From: Branchiostoma floridae
Lineage: Eukaryota > Chordata > Leptocardii > Amphioxiformes > Branchiostomatidae
Direction of reading: 5' to 3'
Assembly: GCF_000003815.2 (NCBI RefSeq)
Contig: NC_049981.1
Coordinates: forward strand, 25,167,875-25,231,874
Length of the DNA stretch: 64,000 nucleotides
Position numbers and translations under genes: made by a program. Each line of letters opens with the position of its first letter. Position 1 is the stretch's first letter. Below the pieces are notes generated by a model. That model saw only the letters and a program-made list of their open reading frames with translations, was not told where the DNA came from and did not search any database. This document shows, in pieces, positions 63,348-64,000 of this stretch.

Positions 63348-63645
63348 TTAGGCAGACCGGTCCACGGCCTTCCTGAGCGCACGGTCCGCCCTCAAGTCAT
63401 TGATGGTGTGACGATCTTCCACAACTGGATCGCTGAGATCTGACCACATGGTCTTGGCAGCATCTTTGACCCTGCTCCGGGCGCGCAGCTTTTCCAGGAA
63501 ACGCTTCGTGTCCTCGTCCTGGCGCATGGAAATGTATTCCTCGTCCCATAGGGGAGTTTAGCGCTCGGCATTTGCCCTTGCCGTGGGGTCCAGGGTGACC
63601 CAAAACCGGTAGCAAACAGACCCGGCAGGTCTTTGGCTTGGTCAT
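63348..63645 (-). pseudogene. Broken zinc-knuckle ORF, probably from a mobile element
   Basis: An ATG at 63645 opens MTKPKTCRVCLLPVLGHPGP and continues to HGKGKC, a Cys-x2-Cys...His...Cys knuckle. The sensible protein then continues in another frame (63348-63557) with EEYISMRQDEDTKRFLEKLR and TMWSDLSDPVVEDRHTINDL, acidic and helical, ending in a stop. A one-base shift near 63558-63570 separates the halves, so this copy is broken unless an intron or programmed shift is involved. Similar GHPGP zinc motifs occur at the start of retroelement or recombinase-type ORFs; that link is from memory. Confidence 0.5.
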
Positions 63646-64000
63646 GGTAACGTAGGTTCCGGACGCAGGCCGTAGGAAGAAATAGTGCAACAAACGATTG
63701 GAAATGGAAGAGAGAGCAGTAGGGACGTCTGGACGCGTGAAGAACCGAAGAGAGAATGAGGCAGCCAGGGGGAGGTGACCGCCCACGTGGGACAGGGGCG
63801 AGACTAGTGGGAGGAGCTAGGAGCGGTGCCAGGCAGTAATTAAAGAAAATGACCCCTGTGGGACATTTTCCCGCGATTTGAGGTTATTGTCCGATGTTCG
63901 CAGGTCATAGGTCACAGATCGTGATGTCGTTCCGAAGGTCGCGAAAGTACATGTAAGACTGTCCCTTTTATGCCTTTGGGGGAAACTATGTTAATACAGG

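Overview
The window looks like nuclear DNA of an intron-rich invertebrate deuterostome, most likely a cephalochordate (amphioxus, Branchiostoma). The grounds are chordate-like single-copy genes with conserved phased introns, a leucine-rich-repeat/Ig receptor, a carnosine-synthase-like ATP-grasp gene, and a dense load of SINEs, MITEs, LINE tails and microsatellites. The species is an inference; no ribosomal or mitochondrial marker is present. There is one 100-N assembly gap (62679-62778).

Layout. 1-8.4 kb holds no gene I can support: LINE remnants, a GC-rich degenerate 11-bp repeat, and one copy of a dispersed repeat. 8436-14556 (minus) is a complete five-exon MAD2L1 (spindle checkpoint) gene, with two transposon-like inverted-repeat elements in its first intron. 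14.6-27.2 kb is mostly non-coding and includes a 1.25-kb Harbinger-like inverted-repeat element around a CpG-rich core. 27286-41709 (plus) is a complete collagen prolyl 4-hydroxylase alpha gene (P4HA) with 14 exon positions, two of which exist as alternative pairs (34156-34226/34311-34381 and 37491-37553/38257-38322). 41.7-48.4 kb is repeat-rich. 48475-49365 is a minisatellite of palindromic units beside the 3' end of a two-exon minus-strand receptor gene (49471-53499; LRR, LRRCT, Ig, weak TM, long repetitive tail). 54.9-57.8 kb contains duplicated modules and five hairpins whose stems covary. 58238-62038 (minus) is an eight-exon ATP-grasp ligase related to carnosine synthase. The right end has the gap, flanked by an inverted repeat, and a broken zinc-knuckle ORF that is probably mobile-element derived.

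The four genes are not an operon or obvious pathway: a mitotic checkpoint protein, an ER collagen-modifying enzyme, a cell-surface receptor and a dipeptide-type ligase. MAD2L1 and P4HA are divergently oriented. The most informative biology is in P4HA, where one gene combines the two alternative-exon events that in vertebrates are, to my recollection, split between P4HA1 and P4HA2; in the receptor's tandem tyrosine-containing tail; and in the covarying hairpin array.
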